The translations under genes were made by a program, and so were the position numbers. DNA of 64,000 nt from Rhizobium mongolense subsp. loessense. GTDB taxonomy: Bacteria; Pseudomonadota; Alphaproteobacteria; Rhizobiales; Rhizobiaceae. Below the pieces are notes generated by a model, which made no database searches, was not told where the DNA came from, and saw nothing but the letters and a program-made list of their open reading frames with translations. This document shows, piece after piece, positions 8,440-17,363 of this stretch. The stretch is taken from positions 248,001-312,000 of the forward strand of contig NZ_FMTM01000005.1 in assembly GCF_900099775.1 (NCBI RefSeq), read 5' to 3'. Numbering within the stretch: the first letter of the stretch is position 1; each line of letters starts with the position of its first letter.

Positions 8440-11400
8440 TTACATGCGTGCCGTTTTATTCTGCCCCTCGAACCATCCGGTAATGGCGTCGAGGCGCCGT
8501 TCCACTCTCGTTTTGCGGCCCGTCGAGCGGTGGAGTTCGGCAAGGCTTTGCGTGGCCTTCAATTCCCAGGTCTTTGCGCCCTGTTTTTGAGCGAAGGCAG
8601 CCGACTTGCGGAACGCGCGCTCGGCGGAGTGAGCATCGCCTTTACGGTAGAGGCCGGCCACGCCTCCGAGGCGGAGCAGCTCCGCTGTAAAATAATGCTC
8701 ACCTGTCTTCTTGGTCAGCGCCAACGCCTCATCGATGACGCGGGCGGCACCTTCGAATTCGCCGAGCGCAAGGTTTGCCTCTGCCAGCAGGCCGAGATAG
8801 CAGGGTTTGTCTATCTGCTGTTCGCCGAGGTTGTCGCAGGTGCCGCGCATCTGCTTTAAGCCCCGGCCATCGTGATGGGCATGAACCATCGCCCAGCCTT
8901 GAAAGAATGATGCCAGGTTCGCCCATAGCTGAAAACCGTTCGCCTTGGCGAGCGGCCCCAGCTCGTCCACCATTGCCTGCAAGGCGGCCACGTCCTTGCG
9001 CAGAGCCATCAGAACGCAGCCGTTTCCAAGCCAGGCCGCCAACCGGTAAGCGGATTGCTGGCGCGCATCCTGCTCTGCCTCGTGATAAAGCATAATGGCG
9101 CGCTCGTGATGCCCTAGCAGATGCAGTGTCCATGACAGATAGATCATCGTCATGTTCGGAAAATCGCTGCCGACCTCATCGGCCTTCGCGCGATAATCGA
9201 GAGCCTCCTCCAGATATTGCCGAGCCTCTTCGAGCTTGCCCTGCGAAAAGAGGCACATGCCCTTGAATTGCATGCCGAGGACCAGGGCTTTCAAATTCTG
9301 CTGCTGACGCCCCATATTGAGCAGTTGGTCGCTTGCCCATTCCGCATCGGCGAACCGCGCTGAATTCAAGGCGGTACCAAACAGCCCGTCCAGGGCGCGG
9401 ATACCCGCTTCCGGATCGCCGAGACTTTCGCTCAAAGACATGACATTGCGATAGGCCGCGCTTCCTTCGGGCGTGACGTGGCCGAACGTGGCATAAAGCA
9501 CATCGCCGCGTTCGAGCTCGAGCCTGAGGCATTTTTGGTCGCGTTCCCGCGACGGCGGCAATTTTTGAAGGCACTCCAGCCCATTTGCGAACATGTTAGC
9601 CGCCTCGACCTTTGCCCAGGTGGCGCCCGTCTTGCGGCCGGCGGTGAGCCAGCAATCGGCTGCCCGCTGGTAGAGCCCGGCCGCAGCGAGATGTTGTGCA
9701 AGGACTTCCGGATGCTCGGCCGCCTGTCTTGGATAGAGCTTTTCGATCCCTTCGGCGACAAGCTGGTGCAATTGTCGGCGGCGATCGCGCAGGAGGGTAG
9801 CCTGGGCTGCGTCTTGCAGGAGGGCATGGGTAAAACTGTAGCTCGGCCAGTTTATCGCCGGTTGCGGCGCGATCAGCCCGGCTTGGATCAGGCGATCCAG
9901 GATAGAAACCAGAGCCTCTTCGGATAGACCGGAAAGATGCGCAAGCAGCCCGATGTTGAACACTCTGCCGATGACCGCCGCCATTTGCGCGACCATCTTG
10001 CCGTTCCCCAGCTTGTCGAGGCGCGAGAGCAGGAAAGACTGCAACGTCACCGGTATGTCGGCCGCCGTATCCGGTCCTTCCTTCAATATGCTGGCAGCAT
10101 GGCCGTCAGCGACCGCGCGGCACAGTTCCTCGACATAGAGCGGCACTCCTTCGGCCCTGGCGAGAACGAAATCGTTGGCGGCATCGGTCATAGTGCTGCC
10201 TTCTGCCAGCACGCGGCAAAGCGCCTGTGCTTCGAAGCGGGTCAGCCGCTTTAGCCGGAGCCCTTGAAGCGACGGATTTTTCAAAGGCGCCTGCAGCGTT
10301 GCCTCACGCGAGGTGACGACGAGCAGCATCGGCGCGAACCGCACTTCATCGATCAGCGCTTTCAGCACATCGCCGGAGGAGGGGTCGATCCATTGTTCGT
10401 CCTCGATCGTCAGCCACAGCGGGTTGGCCTGCGACATGTCCTGCAGCCATTCGACGAAAAAGCGGCGCACGATCGTCTGCTGCTCTTTCGATGTCAGGTC
10501 CGGCAAGGAATAATCGGTTTGCTCGATCGCCAGCAGTTGCGAAAACACGGGCAGCGTTTGGGAAAGTGGAATATCACTGGAGGCCAGGATCGTCTCCAAC
10601 AGTTCCACATTCGCCTTTGCCGGCGCGGCATCGTTGATACCCGCATGACGCTTCAGCAGATCCAGAAACGGATACAATGCGCTGTTGGAATAGGCAGGCG
10701 CACATTGAAGCGTCAAAGCTGTAAAGTGCGGAGCGCGTGAGCGCGCCTCGAAAATCAGCCGCGATTTGCCGATGCCCGCTTCGCCCGAGATCAGGATCGC
10801 CCGTCCGCTCTTTTCAGCCACGATCCCTTCTGCAAGCTCACGCAGGCGGTCGAGTTCGGCGCGCCTGCCCACAAGCTTCGTCAAGTGGGTTCTTTTTGCG
10901 AACCGGTTTTCCAGCGTTCGCGCCTTGTCGACACGCCAGATTCGCACCGGATCGCCGAACCCCTTCAACGACTTCGAACCGAGATCGACAAAATCGAAAG
11001 CTCCGTTGGCAGCGTCGCGGGTCTTCTGGTCGGCAAGAATTGTCTGAGCGGCGGCCAATGTCTGCAGTCGTTGGGCGAGGTTTGGCACCGGTCCGAAGGC
11101 GACAGTCGACACGCCGGCGGGCGCTCCAGCGAAATCGCCGACAACTACAAGCCCGCTTGCAATCCCGATGCGGATCTGCAACCGGGATCCGTCAGGCGTT
11201 TCAATCTGCGGCATCGCTTGTATGAGGCTGAAGCCGAGCCTGATTGCGCGTTCCGCGTCATCCTCTTCCGCTGTCGGATAACCGAACAATGCCTGCAGCG
11301 CGTCTCCGATATAGTTGGCGGTGAACCCGCCATGCGCCTGCACGAGTGCGGCGCATCGGTTGAGATAAGTTTGCGTCAGCTTGCTGAAGTCTTCGGGATC

Positions 11401-11682
11401 GAGGCGCGCGGCATATTCCGTCGAGCCGACCATGTCGCAGAAAAGGATGGTCAGCGGCCTTCGTTCCACGGGCACCATCGGCCGCTGACGCGGCTCGTGG
11501 GCATCGTCCAGCTGTGTGATGGCGGAGAGGATTTTTCGGCGCGGACCGAGAGGGATTCCAAGCTCCTTGAGGTCATCGTCGGACAAGAGACGAAGCGTGT
11601 CGAAGTCAATCTGCGCCTGCGCAAAGACTTCCCCAAGCCGAGTGAGGCCGAGCGTGTTCAACCATTTTGAAACCTCGTCCAT
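8440..11682 (-). CDS. SAM domain - class III nucleotide cyclase - AAA/STAND ATPase - TPR protein
   Basis: 1080 residues. SAM domain 1-62; cyclase domain about 74-250 with metal Asp83 (LFCDMVGSTEY) and Asp127 (YIGDALQ) and transition-state residues Asn201 and Arg205 (PNLAQR); STAND-type ATPase from about 270 with Walker A GEAGIGKS (300-307) and a Walker B LTIEDEQWID; then alpha-helical TPR-like repeats to the end. The purine-specifying Lys of adenylyl cyclases is Asn123 here, so cyclase specificity or activity is uncertain. Such proteins are thought to be large signalling switches, but no ligand is known. It stands alone, transcribed leftwards, with an AT-rich upstream region. Confidence 0.9.
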   Translation of the reverse strand: MDEVSKWLNTLGLTRLGEVFAQAQIDFDTLRLLSDDDLKELGIPLGPRRKILSAITQLDDAHEPRQRPMVPVERRPLTILFCDMVGSTEYAARLDPEDFSKLTQTYLNRCAALVQAHGGFTANYIGDALQALFGYPTAEEDDAERAIRLGFSLIQAMPQIETPDGSRLQIRIGIASGLVVVGDFAGAPAGVSTVAFGPVPNLAQRLQTLAAAQTILADQKTRDAANGAFDFVDLGSKSLKGFGDPVRIWRVDKARTLENRFAKRTHLTKLVGRRAELDRLRELAEGIVAEKSGRAILISGEAGIGKSRLIFEARSRAPHFTALTLQCAPAYSNSALYPFLDLLKRHAGINDAAPAKANVELLETILASSDIPLSQTLPVFSQLLAIEQTDYSLPDLTSKEQQTIVRRFFVEWLQDMSQANPLWLTIEDEQWIDPSSGDVLKALIDEVRFAPMLLVVTSREATLQAPLKNPSLQGLRLKRLTRFEAQALCRVLAEGSTMTDAANDFVLARAEGVPLYVEELCRAVADGHAASILKEGPDTAADIPVTLQSFLLSRLDKLGNGKMVAQMAAVIGRVFNIGLLAHLSGLSEEALVSILDRLIQAGLIAPQPAINWPSYSFTHALLQDAAQATLLRDRRRQLHQLVAEGIEKLYPRQAAEHPEVLAQHLAAAGLYQRAADCWLTAGRKTGATWAKVEAANMFANGLECLQKLPPSRERDQKCLRLELERGDVLYATFGHVTPEGSAAYRNVMSLSESLGDPEAGIRALDGLFGTALNSARFADAEWASDQLLNMGRQQQNLKALVLGMQFKGMCLFSQGKLEEARQYLEEALDYRAKADEVGSDFPNMTMIYLSWTLHLLGHHERAIMLYHEAEQDARQQSAYRLAAWLGNGCVLMALRKDVAALQAMVDELGPLAKANGFQLWANLASFFQGWAMVHAHHDGRGLKQMRGTCDNLGEQQIDKPCYLGLLAEANLALGEFEGAARVIDEALALTKKTGEHYFTAELLRLGGVAGLYRKGDAHSAERAFRKSAAFAQKQGAKTWELKATQSLAELHRSTGRKTRVERRLDAITGWFEGQNKTARM

Positions 11683-11989
11683 CGAATTTTCTGCCCGAAA
11701 TCCGTTCTTCGGCGTTCACACTGATCTGCTGAGGTCAATCGCAATCACTCCGCCGGTGTCATCGTCCCGCGGCGTCTGATTCATATTACATGGAGCACTG
11801 AGTAAAGCGGAATATGCAGCCATTCTAAATTTAGCAATTTCTTTCTTACTATTTCGATATAATGTACTCTAGCGTCAGTTGGGGACTTCATCAAACAGTG
11901 CATCGCGAGTGCGGCGGCTTCAATTCTAGTCGAACGACCTATGCTGATTGGGAGAGAAGAGCTGTTCGGCAGTAACCTCGCAAAACAAC
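11683..11989. other. Intergenic region, likely cyclase-gene promoter
   Basis: About 300 bp without a convincing gene. The part 11815-11880 is AT-rich (TTTAGCAATTTCTTTC, GATATAATGTACTC) and probably carries the promoter of the large cyclase gene read leftwards. No strong palindrome was found. Confidence 0.4.
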
Positions 11990-12334
11990 ATGGCCGTCAG
12001 GGAGAGTCTCATTCCTGCGGAAGGCGAAAAGCCGCATGCGAAGGACTATCGAAGTTTGGATGAAGCGATGGGCAAAGATTTCCGGGCGCTTCGCCCGAAG
12101 GTCGGGTTGTCCGGTTCGGCACGGCTGATGCAGAACGCCTCCTATCTCGGACACGCACGATATTCCGAGCCGTCGAGTTCAATGGAACGCCGGGAATACC
12201 GGCTGGACTTTCCCGGCACCTGCAATCGCCGATATGCAATCCGCATCCTTCCGAAGAGATTTTGCTTCGACCAAAGCGATGTTGCCTTTGGCTTCGAGGA
12301 CTATCTGATTTTAGCGGATGTGCGATGCGATTGA
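11990..12334 (+). CDS. Possible small hypothetical protein
   Basis: 114 residues from an ATG at 11990 (MAVRESLIPAEGEKPHAKDY onward). The frame stays open through DYRSLDEAMGKDFRALRP and MERREYRLDFPGTC and third codon positions are moderately GC-rich, which makes it look more like protein than a shadow. However, there is no ribosome binding site, no family is recognised, and an open frame of similar length exists on the other strand (12009-12359). It ends 35 bp before the stop of the convergent MFS gene. Treat as a weak call. Confidence 0.3.
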   Translation: MAVRESLIPAEGEKPHAKDYRSLDEAMGKDFRALRPKVGLSGSARLMQNASYLGHARYSEPSSSMERREYRLDFPGTCNRRYAIRILPKRFCFDQSDVAFGFEDYLILADVRCD

Positions 12335-12368
12335 TGGCCGCGACTGGAGCCGCGGCCACCTCTTGGGT

Positions 12369-13808
12369 TCAGGATGACATGACCTGATCGCAGGCAAGAT
12401 CGCGGCAGCGCCTGATGCCTATGGCAGTGATCAACGCGCCAGCCACGGCGGCTGCGACCGGGACGATCAGCGCCATTTGCAGCGATGCCAGCCGGGCTTC
12501 GGCAGATGTAGCTTCGCCGAGAACATAGGCGCCGATCGCACTTGAACCCGACAGGCCGAGGGCTGCGCCGAACTGAAAGGCGGTATTGACCAGCCCGCCG
12601 GCCAGCCCCTGTTCGTCTTCATGAATGCCGTCGGTGGCAGCGATTGTCAGCGGGCTGTAGGCGATCGAGAAGGCCAGTCCGAGCAAAAGCATGCTTGGGA
12701 AGATTGCGGCATATGTCCAGTCGAGCTCCATCCCCAACAGCAATGCGTAGGAGATGGCGGCAAGAACGAAGCCTGCGAAGATAACGCGGTCGTTTCCGAA
12801 GCGATCGACAAGCCTGGGCGTGAGCATCGGAGCAACGACCGCGTCGATGCCGATCACAAGCATCGCAATGCTGGTCTTTATCGGCGTCCAGCCAAGCAGC
12901 TCCTGGAGATAGAGGGTCGCGATGAACTGGAAGCCGAAGAACGACCCGGCAAACAGCAGCGCTCCGAGGTTCGACCGGACGAGGGAGCCGGAGCGGAATA
13001 TTCCGAAACGCACGAGCGGCGCGGCGGACAGGCGCTCGATCAGGAAGAAGGCAAGCCACAGGGCCGCGCTCACGCCGAATATGGCGAGCGTCCATGCCAA
13101 GTTCTGGTCGGGATGTTCGAGGCGGGTCACGCCATGAACCGCAAGCAGCATCGCTGCTGTGAGCGCAACGGCGCCTGGAATGTCGAAGCGCTCCCTGGTG
13201 GTTCTAGACTGCCTGTCGGCGATGAGCCTGATTGCGGCGACAAAGATGAGGAGCGCCAGGATCACCGGCGCAAAGAACACCCAGCGCCAGTCGATTGCAG
13301 CAAGCAATCCGCCCAGGACGAGCCCGAGTGAGAAACCGGCAGAAGCCGTGGAGGCGTAGATGGTCACTGCGCGGTTGCGCTGGGGACCCTCCGGAAAATT
13401 CGTCGCGACGAGCGCGAGGCCCGCCGGTGTCATGAACGCCGAGGCGGCGCCCGTGACGAAGCGGGCCAACAGCAGCATCCAGCCCTCCGTCGCAAGGCCG
13501 CCGAGTCCGGAGAATGCAATGAAGACGACAAGTGCGGAAAGGAAGACCCGGCGTTTGCCGAAAATGTCCGCAGCACGGCCGCCGAGCAGCATGAAACCGG
13601 CATAACCCAGCACATAGGCGCTCACTACGCCGCTCAGCGTGGTTGTCGTCAGATTAAGATCGGCCCGGATTGCCGGAAGCGCGATATTGAGCATGGCAAC
13701 ATCGATGCCCTCAAGAAAGATGGCTCCGCAGAGGACGATCAGCGTCGCTGCGGCACGCGGCGTCATAGGTGCCGCGTCGGCTTCAGAAGAAGAAAGGGTC
13801 GTGGACAT
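12369..13808 (-). CDS. MFS drug:H+ antiporter, DHA2 (14-helix, EmrB/QacA-like)
   Basis: 479 residues from the second ATG (13808), which has AAGGA 8 nt upstream; the ATG at 13814 is too close to that site. About 14 hydrophobic helices, with DHA2 signatures: an opening motif near GIDVAMLNIALPAIRADL (a variant of motif D1 LDxTIVNVALP), GGRAADIFGKRRVF (motif A) and the helix-5 motif C AGFSLGLVLGGLLAA with W-R-W-V-F following. Expected to export toxic compounds. Divergent from the HxlR regulator, with an operator-like palindrome between them, so probably under its control. No HlyD-type partner is next to it. Confidence 0.9.
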   Translation of the reverse strand: MSTTLSSSEADAAPMTPRAAATLIVLCGAIFLEGIDVAMLNIALPAIRADLNLTTTTLSGVVSAYVLGYAGFMLLGGRAADIFGKRRVFLSALVVFIAFSGLGGLATEGWMLLLARFVTGAASAFMTPAGLALVATNFPEGPQRNRAVTIYASTASAGFSLGLVLGGLLAAIDWRWVFFAPVILALLIFVAAIRLIADRQSRTTRERFDIPGAVALTAAMLLAVHGVTRLEHPDQNLAWTLAIFGVSAALWLAFFLIERLSAAPLVRFGIFRSGSLVRSNLGALLFAGSFFGFQFIATLYLQELLGWTPIKTSIAMLVIGIDAVVAPMLTPRLVDRFGNDRVIFAGFVLAAISYALLLGMELDWTYAAIFPSMLLLGLAFSIAYSPLTIAATDGIHEDEQGLAGGLVNTAFQFGAALGLSGSSAIGAYVLGEATSAEARLASLQMALIVPVAAAVAGALITAIGIRRCRDLACDQVMSS

Positions 13809-13843
13809 AGGCATGGTCCTTCGTTGACGATGAAGAGAGTGGG

Positions 13844-13860
13844 TGACTTTTCGTAAGTCA
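13844..13860. promoter_or_regulatory. Candidate HxlR operator
   Basis: Perfect inverted repeat TGACTT-TTCGT-AAGTCA (6-bp arms, 5-nt spacer) midway between the divergent MFS and hxlR genes. Size and place fit HxlR/DUF24 regulators, which bind short GTNAC-like palindromes beside their own gene. Confidence 0.6.
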
Positions 13861-13905
13861 GTTCCCTCTTGTAACCATCAAACAATTAGGTCATGCTCCG
13901 GACCC

Positions 13906-14337
13906 ATGAAAGAAGGCACTTTAAACTCACCGAGTAACCTTTGCAGCAGCGAGGCGGATTACGACGTCCTGCAATGGGATGTGCGCGAAGGCTGCGAGGT
14001 GCGCCAGATCCTCGATCGGATCGCCGATAAATGGTCGCTGCTGGTGATCGCTCTTCTGGAAAAGCGCACGCTCCGCTTCACGCAATTGCGCAACAGCATC
14101 GAAGGCATCAGCCAGCGCATGCTGACGACCACCTTGCGCAATCTCGAACGCGACGGAATTATCGAGCGAACGGTCTATCCCGTCGTGCCGCCGCGTGTGG
14201 AATATGCGCTGTCGCCGCTCGGCTGCACGCTGCACGAAACCATCCGCGCGCTGGTGGGATGGACGGAATCGAACCAGGCTGAAATTCTGGCGGCTCGAGC
14301 CCGTTACGATGCCAAGGCAGCCAGCGAGCGCTGGTGA
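13906..14337 (+). CDS. HxlR-family winged-helix regulator
   Basis: 143 residues from the ATG at 13906 (MKEGTLNSPSNLCSSEADYD). The core CEVRQILDRIADKWSLLVIA, LRFTQLRNSIEGISQRMLTT and LRNLERDGIIERTVYPVVPP with VEYALSPLG is textbook HxlR. The Cys in REGCEV sits where many family members have a redox- or electrophile-sensing cysteine, so it may sense quinones or aldehydes. Divergent from the MFS exporter and 14 bp before the dehydrogenase, with which it probably shares a transcript. Confidence 0.92.
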   Translation: MKEGTLNSPSNLCSSEADYDVLQWDVREGCEVRQILDRIADKWSLLVIALLEKRTLRFTQLRNSIEGISQRMLTTTLRNLERDGIIERTVYPVVPPRVEYALSPLGCTLHETIRALVGWTESNQAEILAARARYDAKAASERW

Positions 14338-14351
14338 AAGGTGATTTGCCA

Positions 14352-15428
14352 ATGCCGACTGAACTTCCGACTTCGCCTGTAAGGGCGACGCTTGCTTCCA
14401 TCGATCGCTTCTGTCGCGCCGTCTTCATCGCAGCGGGTGCTGACGAGGCTACCAGCGATGGAGCGACGCGGGCGATGATGCATGGGACGCGGCTCGGCAT
14501 CGACAGCCATGGCGTCAGGCTTCTGCCGCACTATGTCAAGGGCCTGATCGAGGGCCGCATCAATCGGCAGCCGAAAGTGGCGCTTGCTTCGGCATTCGCA
14601 GCGGTCGGTGTGCTCGACGCCGACAATGGCCATGGAGGGCTTGCGACCTTCATGGCGATGGATCATGCGATCGAATTTGCGGACCGATATGGCATCGGCG
14701 CCGTGGCCATCCGCAATTCCTCGCATTTCGGGCCGGCCGGCGCCTACGCGCTTCAGGCGGCCCGGCAGGGCTTCATCGGTTTTGCGTTTTGCAATTCCGA
14801 CAGCTTTGTCCGCTTGCATGACGGCGCGATGCGCTTTCACGGCACCAATCCGATCGCCTGTGCGGTGCCGGTTCCCAACGACAATCCCTGGCTCTTCGAC
14901 ATGGCCACCAGCGCGGTGCCCTATAACCGCGTTCAGCTTTACAGGAGCCTTGGCAAGAGTTTGCCGGCCGGTACGGCGTCCGATAGCCACGGCTACGACA
15001 CCATCGACCCGGAACAGGCAGATATGCTGGCGCCGCTTGGCGGTGAATTCGGCTTCAAGGGGGCCGGGTTGGCCGGAATCTCCGAAATCCTCAGCGCCGT
15101 GCTGACCGGCATGAAGTTGAGCTTCGACATCGCGCCAATGCCAGGTCCGGACTTCTCGACACCGCGGGGACTGGGTGCCCTCGTGCTGGCGATGAAGCCC
15201 GAGGCTTTCCTGGACAGACGCCGGTTCGACGCCGCCATGACGCGTTATCTGGAGACGCTGCGCAATTCGCCGGCCCGCGATGACTTGAACGTCATGGCGC
15301 CAGGCGACCGCGAATGGAAAGTCGCCGAGGACCGCGAGAGAAATGGTGTCGAACTCGACCCTGCCACAGCGGAATCTTTTGCGGCGCTTGCCGCACGTTA
15401 CGCTCTGAAACCGCCGTTCGGTCCATAG
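14352..15428 (+). CDS. Ldh2-family NAD(P)-dependent malate/L-lactate/sulfolactate-type dehydrogenase
   Basis: 358 residues; ATG at 14352 with AAAGGTGA upstream (an in-frame GTG at 14334 overlaps the hxlR stop). Characteristic blocks: GTRLGIDSHGVRLLPHYVKG with the catalytic His, NGHGGLATFMAMDHAIEFA, AIRNSSHFGPAGAYALQAA and the nucleotide-binding FDMATSAVPYNRVQLY. This fold covers malate, L-lactate, ureidoglycolate, 2,3-diketogulonate and delta-1-piperideine-2-carboxylate reductases; the exact substrate cannot be read off. Position before a FadR-TRAP-idonate dehydrogenase operon suggests a 2-oxo acid or sugar-acid step. Confidence 0.88.
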   Translation: MPTELPTSPVRATLASIDRFCRAVFIAAGADEATSDGATRAMMHGTRLGIDSHGVRLLPHYVKGLIEGRINRQPKVALASAFAAVGVLDADNGHGGLATFMAMDHAIEFADRYGIGAVAIRNSSHFGPAGAYALQAARQGFIGFAFCNSDSFVRLHDGAMRFHGTNPIACAVPVPNDNPWLFDMATSAVPYNRVQLYRSLGKSLPAGTASDSHGYDTIDPEQADMLAPLGGEFGFKGAGLAGISEILSAVLTGMKLSFDIAPMPGPDFSTPRGLGALVLAMKPEAFLDRRRFDAAMTRYLETLRNSPARDDLNVMAPGDREWKVAEDRERNGVELDPATAESFAALAARYALKPPFGP

Positions 15429-15490
15429 AGCCCGTCAGCCCGTCCTTGCGGCGGATTGACGCACGAGACGATCAATGTTACGAATGGATG

Positions 15491-15515
15491 AATTGGTCAG
15501 GCCACTTGGCCAATT
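15491..15515. promoter_or_regulatory. Candidate FadR-type operator upstream of gntR
   Basis: Inverted repeat AATTGG(T)C ... G(G)CCAATT spanning 25 bp, with one internal mismatch. It contains TTGGTCAGGCCA, close to the TGGTCnGACCA pattern of FadR/VanR-group GntR proteins. It lies 35 bp before the regulator's ATG, so autoregulation is likely. Confidence 0.5.
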
Positions 15516-15549
15516 GCGCGTTTGAGGAGAAACGCGCCAGGGAGGCTAG

Positions 15550-16302
15550 ATGTTCTCGGCTGTTGAATCGCGCCGCCTCTACAGGCAGGTGGCGGACCAA
15601 ATTCGTTCGATGATCGCGACTGGCGAGCTGGCCGTTGGCCAGCGCCTACCGCCGGAGCGCGAACTTGCCGAAAAGCTGGCGGTTTCGCGTCCGACCATTC
15701 GCGAAGCATTGATCGTGCTGGAAGTGGAGGGGCTCGTGCATATCCGCATGGGCTCGGGAATATATGTCGCCCGCAAGCACACCGTTCAGCCCGCTCAGCC
15801 GGAGCGCGAACCGTTCGAAGGGCCGTTCGAGCTGCTGCAGGCCCGCTCCATCATCGAATGCGCGATCGCCGAGGAGGCTGCGCAGCGCGCAACCTCAAGC
15901 CACATTGCCGTGCTCGACGAGAACCTGCAGCAGATGGCAAGCGTTGTGAACGATACCGATGCGGCGCTCGAAATCGACCGCGCCTTCCACACGGCAATTG
16001 CCGGCATCGTCGGAAATGCCGCGCTCATCCGCTTCACCGGCGAGATCTACGATCAGCGCATGACGCCGTATTTCGAGAAGCTGGCGAGCCATTTCGAGGG
16101 ACCGGATTCCTGGTCCCGCGCGATGGAGGAGCATCGTGCCATCAGAGATGCGATCGCCGCCAATGACCCCGCAGCCGCCAAACAGGCCATGCGGACGCAT
16201 CTCGACAGATCGCAGAAGAGATTTTCCGAAAGCTTCGGGGAGGAGCTTTTCGGGGAAGACGAAGGCGGCCGCGCTGCGGCCCGGAGGAATGCAAAGATCT
16301 AA
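15550..16302 (+). CDS. GntR-family (FadR subfamily) transcriptional regulator
   Basis: 250 residues; GGGAGG site before the ATG. Winged helix 8-75 (RLPPERELAEKLAVSRPTIR is the recognition part) and an FCD domain with the metal-site pattern IDRAFHTAI, EEHRAIRDAI and MRTHL. It opens the operon gntR-dctP-dctQ-dctM-idnD and is only 24 bp from dctP, so it should control uptake and oxidation of the sugar acid handled by those genes. It is a distant paralogue of the regulators at 326-1099 and 29468-30214. Confidence 0.9.
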   Translation: MFSAVESRRLYRQVADQIRSMIATGELAVGQRLPPERELAEKLAVSRPTIREALIVLEVEGLVHIRMGSGIYVARKHTVQPAQPEREPFEGPFELLQARSIIECAIAEEAAQRATSSHIAVLDENLQQMASVVNDTDAALEIDRAFHTAIAGIVGNAALIRFTGEIYDQRMTPYFEKLASHFEGPDSWSRAMEEHRAIRDAIAANDPAAAKQAMRTHLDRSQKRFSESFGEELFGEDEGGRAAARRNAKI

Positions 16303-16325
16303 CGCAAGCTCGGGAGGAAAGAGCG

Positions 16326-17300
16326 ATGAAGAGCAGACTGGCTACGATAGTTTGCACCGCAGCCGCCATCATGGCGACGACGGTTGCCGCACATGCACAG
16401 ACGGTCCTGAAATGGGCCCATGTCTATGAAACGTCCGAACCCTTCCACACCGATTCGGTCTGGGCATCCGAGGAGATCAACAAGCGCACCGGCGGGCGCT
16501 ACAAGATCGAGGTCTATCCCGCTTCACAGCTCGGCAAGGAAGCGGACATCAACCAGGGACTGAAGCTCGGCACCGTCGATATCATCATTTCCGGCTCGAG
16601 CTTTGCCGCCCGCGATTACAAGCCGATCGGCGTCACCTACTATCCCTATATCTTCCGCGGCCCGGAACATCTGATCGCCTACACCAAGAGCGATGTCTTC
16701 AAGCGCCTTGCCCAGGGCTACGAAGACAAGACCGGCAACCATATCACTGCCGTCAGCTATTACGGCACGCGCCAGACGACCTCGAACAAGCCGATCGCCA
16801 AGTGCGCCGACATGCAGGGTCTCAAAATCCGTGTTCCCGACGTTCCGGCCTATCTCGCGATGCCGCGCGCATGCGGGGCAAACACCACGCCGATCGCCTT
16901 TGCCGAGGTCTATCTTGCGCTTCAGAACGGCACGGTCGAGGCACAGGAAAATCCGCTGACGACGATTGAGGCGAAGAAGTTCTACGAAGTCCAGAAGAAC
17001 ATCATCCTGACCGGCCATATCGTCGATCATCTGAACACCGTGGTTTCCAAGACCCTATGGTCGAGCCTTTCGGACGAGGACAAGACAATCTTCGAGACGG
17101 TGATGCGGGAAGCTGCAGAGCGCACCACGAAGACAATCGAAGGACGGGAAAAAGGCCTCATCGCCACCTTCAAGGAGAAGGGGCTCAACGTGACGGAGGT
17201 CGACAAGGCCGATTTCGAGAAGGCAGTTACCGAGAAAGTGGCCTTCGAGGATTTCGGCTATGAAAAGACCGACTGGGAAGCCATCCGCGCTATCCAATAA
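16326..17300 (+). CDS. TRAP transporter substrate-binding protein (DctP type)
   Basis: 324 residues with a Sec signal peptide (MKSRLATIVCTAAAIMATTV then AAHA) cleaved before QTVLKWAHVYE. The family core is present: GLKIRVPDVPAYLAMPRACG with the substrate-binding Arg, and PIAFAEVYLALQNGTVEAQE. GGGAGGAAAG precedes the ATG. It captures the solute for the DctQM permease encoded after it. The last gene of the operon (L-idonate dehydrogenase) suggests an L-idonate- or gluconate-like substrate. A strong stem-loop follows the stop. Confidence 0.94.
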   Translation: MKSRLATIVCTAAAIMATTVAAHAQTVLKWAHVYETSEPFHTDSVWASEEINKRTGGRYKIEVYPASQLGKEADINQGLKLGTVDIIISGSSFAARDYKPIGVTYYPYIFRGPEHLIAYTKSDVFKRLAQGYEDKTGNHITAVSYYGTRQTTSNKPIAKCADMQGLKIRVPDVPAYLAMPRACGANTTPIAFAEVYLALQNGTVEAQENPLTTIEAKKFYEVQKNIILTGHIVDHLNTVVSKTLWSSLSDEDKTIFETVMREAAERTTKTIEGREKGLIATFKEKGLNVTEVDKADFEKAVTEKVAFEDFGYEKTDWEAIRAIQ

Positions 17301-17306
17301 TCGAAA

Positions 17307-17336
17307 AGGATGCGGCGCCATTGAGCGCCGCATCCT
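17307..17336. terminator. Stem-loop between dctP and dctQ
   Basis: Perfect 12-bp arms AGGATGCGGCGC / GCGCCGCATCCT around CATTGA, placed 6 bp after the dctP stop and 27 bp before dctQ. No U-run. It probably stabilises the dctP mRNA or attenuates transcription into the permease genes, as with the hairpins at 3050-3079 and 27846-27867. Confidence 0.75.
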
Positions 17337-17363
17337 CCCTTCCGGCGAAAACGGACGTTCCCC

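Noticed and set aside
8168-8590. 140-codon frame after hipA as an intact small gene
   Set aside because: Its content is pieces of an RND pump joined by deletions, so it is recorded as a pseudogene remnant instead.
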